Shown: in pieces, positions 61,630-64,000 of the stretch
Position numbering within the stretch: the first letter of the stretch is position 1
How the letters are laid out: each line of letters opens with the position of its first letter
Source: Breoghania sp.
GTDB taxonomy: Bacteria; Pseudomonadota; Alphaproteobacteria; Rhizobiales; Stappiaceae
Direction of reading: 5' to 3'
DNA: 64,000 bases
NCBI RefSeq assembly: GCF_030066895.1
Contig: NZ_JASJAV010000013.1
Location: forward strand, 40,704 to 104,703
Program-made: the position numbers and the translations under genes
The notes under the pieces: model-generated
What the model was told of the DNA's origin: nothing
The model's input: only the letters and a program-made list of their open reading frames with translations
The model's database searches: none

Positions 61630-61792
61630 GTCATCCCCGGCTTGACCAGGGATGACGGTGTGTCTTTCCACCGGCCGCACTCCGACGCGCCCTTCGGCGC
61701 GTACCTTCGGCCCCGATCTTGCGTTTCGGCTTCCGGGTCGAAGATGGTGCTAGCGGTTAGGGCAATGGATCTCCGGTCAAGCCGGGGATGAT
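61630..61792. repeat. Family A repeat, degenerate
   Basis: gtcatccccggcttgaccagggatgacgg and ggatctccggtcaagccggggatgatgg at the ends of a 163-base element within the 426-base gap 61550-61974. No gene recognised in this gap. Confidence 0.75.
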
Positions 61793-61974
61793 GGAGGAGG
61801 GATCCGGGCATTCTCCAGATTTCTCATGGATGAGCCTCAACGGTCGGATTTCATCCGACGCCGAAACCCACTACTCTCCCGCCATCAACGTCGCAGGGAG
61901 GCGACGCATGACGGGGGAGGGGATCGTTTGACGTCAGTATCTTGCATGGGCTCTCCGCACAGGGAGCCCCGCCG

Positions 61975-62112
61975 ATGACCGACAAGGCCGATCCCTCCAC
62001 CCGTGCCACCTACAAGACCTTTCGCACCATCCAGACGCGCTGGATAGACAACGACATCTACGGCCACATGAACAATGTGGTGCACTATTCGCTGTCCCGC
62101 GTCCGGTCCTGA
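61975..62112 (+). pseudogene. Acyl-CoA thioesterase (YbgC-type), N-terminal fragment only
   Basis: 45 codons beginning MTDKADPSTRATYKTFRTIQ and reaching RWIDNDIYGHMNNVVHY, the start of a hot-dog thioesterase with the family Asp/His/Asn motif DxDxYGHxNN. The following 100 or so residues are missing; instead sequence of the next gene begins. ATG 61975 with GGGAG upstream. Clearly truncated by a deletion ending near 62090. Confidence 0.85.
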
Positions 62113-63123
62113 GCGAAATCGCCGCCCCGGCCGCCGCGCGGATCGCAGGCTTTTCGGGAACCATCGAACCGCTTTTTGAGACGACGTTTGCCTTCCGCAC
62201 GCTCGGCCGGGACATCTCGCTCGATGCGGATGTGGGTGACCGTGTCGAGGCGGGGGCAAACCGTTGCCCGGATCGATGCGGAGACGCTGGAGGCCACCGT
62301 GCCCCAGGCGGAGGCGCAGCTCTCTTCCGCGCTTCCGCGCGTGCCCAGGTCGAGAATGCCCGTGCGAGCCTGAAGCGCGCCCGTGCGCTCCACGCCAAGA
62401 ACACCATTCTTTTTTCGATCTTGAGACCGCGCAGCAGACGCGCACTTCCGCCAACGTCTCGCTGGAACAGGCCGAGGCCGATCTGGCGAAGGCCAGGCCC
62501 GTAACGCCTTGTCCTATGCGGTTCTGTCCGCCCCGTTTGCTGGTGTCATCACCGAGCGCGAGGCTGATCTCGGCCAGGTGATCTTCGCCGGGGAGGCGGT
62601 CATGAAACTTGCCCGCGTGGATGCGCGCGAGGCCGTGGTAGATATCCCCGGTGAACTGATCGACACGATTTCCATCGGCTCGCCGTTCCAGGTGCATCTC
62701 CAGATCGATCCGACCGTCAAGGCCAAGGGACGGGTGCGCGAAATCGCGCCGGAGGCCGATGCCCTGACGCGCACCAATCGCGTCCACATCCTGCTCGACT
62801 ATCCGCAGGACGCCTTCCGGCTGGGCTCGCTCATTCCCGCCCGGCCCGAGGGCGAGATGACAGCCGCGCTGGCGGTTCCCGATACCGCGATCCTGAAGAC
62901 GAAGGAGGGAACCTATGTCTGGGTGGTGGAGAACGGCACGGTTCATCGGCGCAAGGTGGAGATAGGCTCCGGCCTCGGCGGCCGCAGTGCCGTGCGTTCC
63001 GGCCTGAAGGCCGGCGAACGCGTTGTCACGGCAGGCGTTCACAGCCTTGAAGAGGGACAGAAGGTGGCTCTTTCCGAAGATGGGCAGACCTCGGACGAAC
63101 GTCTGGAAGGTGCACCTCGATGA
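62088..63123 (+). pseudogene. RND efflux periplasmic adaptor (membrane fusion protein), 5'-truncated
   Basis: Lacks its own start and signal peptide, which were lost in the deletion with the thioesterase. Reads PRPVLSEIAAPAAARIAGFS, GTIEPLFETTFAFRTLGRDI, a lipoyl/coiled-coil part (ALHAKNT, NVSLEQAEADLAKA), LSYAVLSAPFAGVITEREAD, and a C-terminal barrel TGVHSLEEGQKVALSED-like end. Frameshifts near 62260 (G run), 62405 (T run) and 62497. Its TGA overlaps the ATG of the RND pump (cgATGAcc). Would link the pump to an outer-membrane channel if whole. Confidence 0.85.
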
Positions 63124-64000
63124 CCTCCGTTAACCTCTCCGACTGGGCCCTGCGCCATCGCTCGTTTGTCTGGTTCCTGATGATCATCGCGCTCGTTGCC
63201 GGCGTGATGTCCTACTTCAATCTCGGTCGCGAGGAAGATCCGAGCTTCACCGTCAAGACGATGGTGGTTTCCGCCTCCATGCCCGGCGCCGATGTGCGCG
63301 AGATGGACAAGCAGGTGACCGACCGTATCGAGAAGAAGCTGCGGGAACTCGATACGCTCGACTATACCCGCTCGATCACCACCCCCGGCCGTTCCGTCGT
63401 CTTCGTCTATCTGCTGCCCACCACGCCGTCGCGCGACGTGAAGGACATCTGGCAGCATGTGCGCAACATGATGGCGGATATCCGCAGCGATTTTCCCAGT
63501 GAATTCTAGGGCTCTGCCTTCAACGATGAGTTCGGCGACGTCTATGGCAACGTCTACGCCTTCACCGCCGACGGGCTGAGCCCGCGCCAACTGCGCGACT
63601 ACGCGGAAAAGGCGCGCGACCGCATCATCAAGCTGCCCGATGCGGGCAAGGTGGAACTGGTCGGCGCGCGCGACGAGGTCATCTATCTAGAATTCTCGCT
63701 GCGCAAGGTCGCAGCCCTCGGCCTCGACCGACAGGAGATTCTCGAGACCCTGCAATCGCAAAACGCCATCGTGCCCTCCGGCGTGGTGCACAGGCCAGGC
63801 CGGAGCGCATTCTGGTGCGCGTCGATGGGCAATACACCTCCGAGGACAGCCTCAAGGCCGTCAATCTGAGGGTCAACAACCGTTTCTTCCGCCTGAGTGA
63901 TGTCGCCACCATCACGCAGGGCTACGAGAACCCGCCGAGTGAACTCTTCCGCTATGACGGCAAACCGGCGATCGGGCTTGCCATCGGCATGAAGTCGGGC
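63120..64000 (+). pseudogene. RND-family efflux pump (AcrB/MdtB-like), N-terminal part, continues beyond window
   Basis: First membrane helix SFVWFLMIIALVAGVMSYFN, porter domain PSFTVKTMVVSASMPGADVR, VTDRIEKKLRELDTLDYTRS, GSAFNDEFGDVYGNVYAFTA, SLRKVAALGLDRQEILETLQ, then FRLSDVATITQGYENPPSEL. TAG 63507-63509 (SEF-stop-GSAFNDEF, family Gln) and a frameshift near 63795. Proton-driven inner-membrane exporter working with the adaptor just upstream; substrate unknown. Truncated by the window end. Confidence 0.88.

Noticed and set aside
3400..61792. CRISPR array or insertion sequences from the repeats
   Set aside because: Repeats are dispersed palindromes without regular spacers, and no transposase or Cas gene is present.
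1..64000. Stop-codon reassignment (TAG or all stops read as amino acids)
   Set aside because: In-frame stops of all three kinds replace different residues (Gln, Trp, Tyr, Glu). TAG also ends intact genes such as frmA (24875) and rluA (57314). The excess of TAG is what random changes to CAG, GAG, TAC and TGG codons would give in a GC-rich genome.
1..64000. Programmed ribosomal frameshifting as explanation of the split genes
   Set aside because: Frameshifts are in both directions, occur in unrelated families and lack a common slippery site or downstream structure.

Overview
The window reads as chromosome of a GC-rich alphaproteobacterium, most likely a member of the Hyphomicrobiales. This rests on codon use, a DUF1402 protein, an ErcS/NahK-type hybrid kinase with a FIST-domain partner, a lanthanide-type (XoxF) alcohol-oxidation locus, and intergenic palindromes of types common in that group. 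No rRNA, complete tRNA, CRISPR array, insertion sequence or phage was found.

The dominant property is damage. Roughly 45 of about 60 genes carry frameshifts and/or in-frame stops (I count about 40 nonsense codons and 55 or more frameshifts), yet the surrounding protein sequence is still easily recognised. Stops of all three kinds fall at positions that normally carry Gln, Trp, Tyr or Glu, and several damaged genes have also lost catalytic residues. Either the sequence is low-accuracy or the genome is in early, massive decay. One apparent deletion junction that fuses two gene remnants (about 62.09 kb) and an in-frame loss of a heme motif favour real decay, but this cannot be settled from the sequence alone.

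Layout. 1-3.3 kb: oligopeptide ABC transporter (oppB, oppC, dual ATPase). 3.6-9.4 kb: purU, an unusual amidohydrolase, a D-cysteine desulfhydrase-like enzyme, an FKBP isomerase and a PaaK-like CoA ligase. 9.4-11.5 kb: AT-rich island with a broken DnaQ-like exonuclease and a broken nucleotidyltransferase-like gene. 11.6-13.9 kb: MetE-like protein and DUF1402. 14.4-39.3 kb: a large PQQ/lanthanide alcohol-oxidation region. It has a two-component system (LuxR-type regulator, hybrid kinase, FIST sensor), a first minus-strand operon of periplasmic proteins (binding protein, beta-propeller, cupredoxin-like and three small exported proteins), the plus-strand glutathione-dependent formaldehyde pathway (frmA-type dehydrogenase, S-formylglutathione hydrolase), and a second minus-strand operon running xoxF, xoxG, xoxJ-CXXCW fusion, small ORF, metallohydrolase, SoxYZ-like carrier, DUF3280, ABC ATPase and permease, preceded by a NitT/TauT-type ABC transporter.

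39.5-46.1 kb: GNAT acetyltransferase, DUF1194, MaoC hydratase, an ECF biotin transporter (bioMNY) and two acyl-CoA-dehydrogenase-like flavoproteins of the SfnB/DszC type. 46.1-55.6 kb: RpiR regulator, N-formylglutamate amidohydrolase-like protein, TRAP transporter (dctQ, dctM, dctP), GmaS-like glutamine synthetase homologue, aldehyde dehydrogenase and iron alcohol dehydrogenase. Together these could take up an amino alcohol and break it down through gamma-glutamyl intermediates (inference). 56.6-64 kb: RluA-type pseudouridine synthase, GMC oxidoreductase, bifunctional fatty-acid oxidation enzyme, a thioesterase fragment fused by deletion to an RND adaptor remnant, and the start of an RND efflux pump that runs off the window.

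Genes that appear intact: oppC, amidohydrolase, FKBP, response regulator, small periplasmic protein, beta-propeller, frmA, fghA, 65-aa ORF, GNAT, MaoC, bioM, rpiR, dctQ, rluA and the GMC oxidoreductase.
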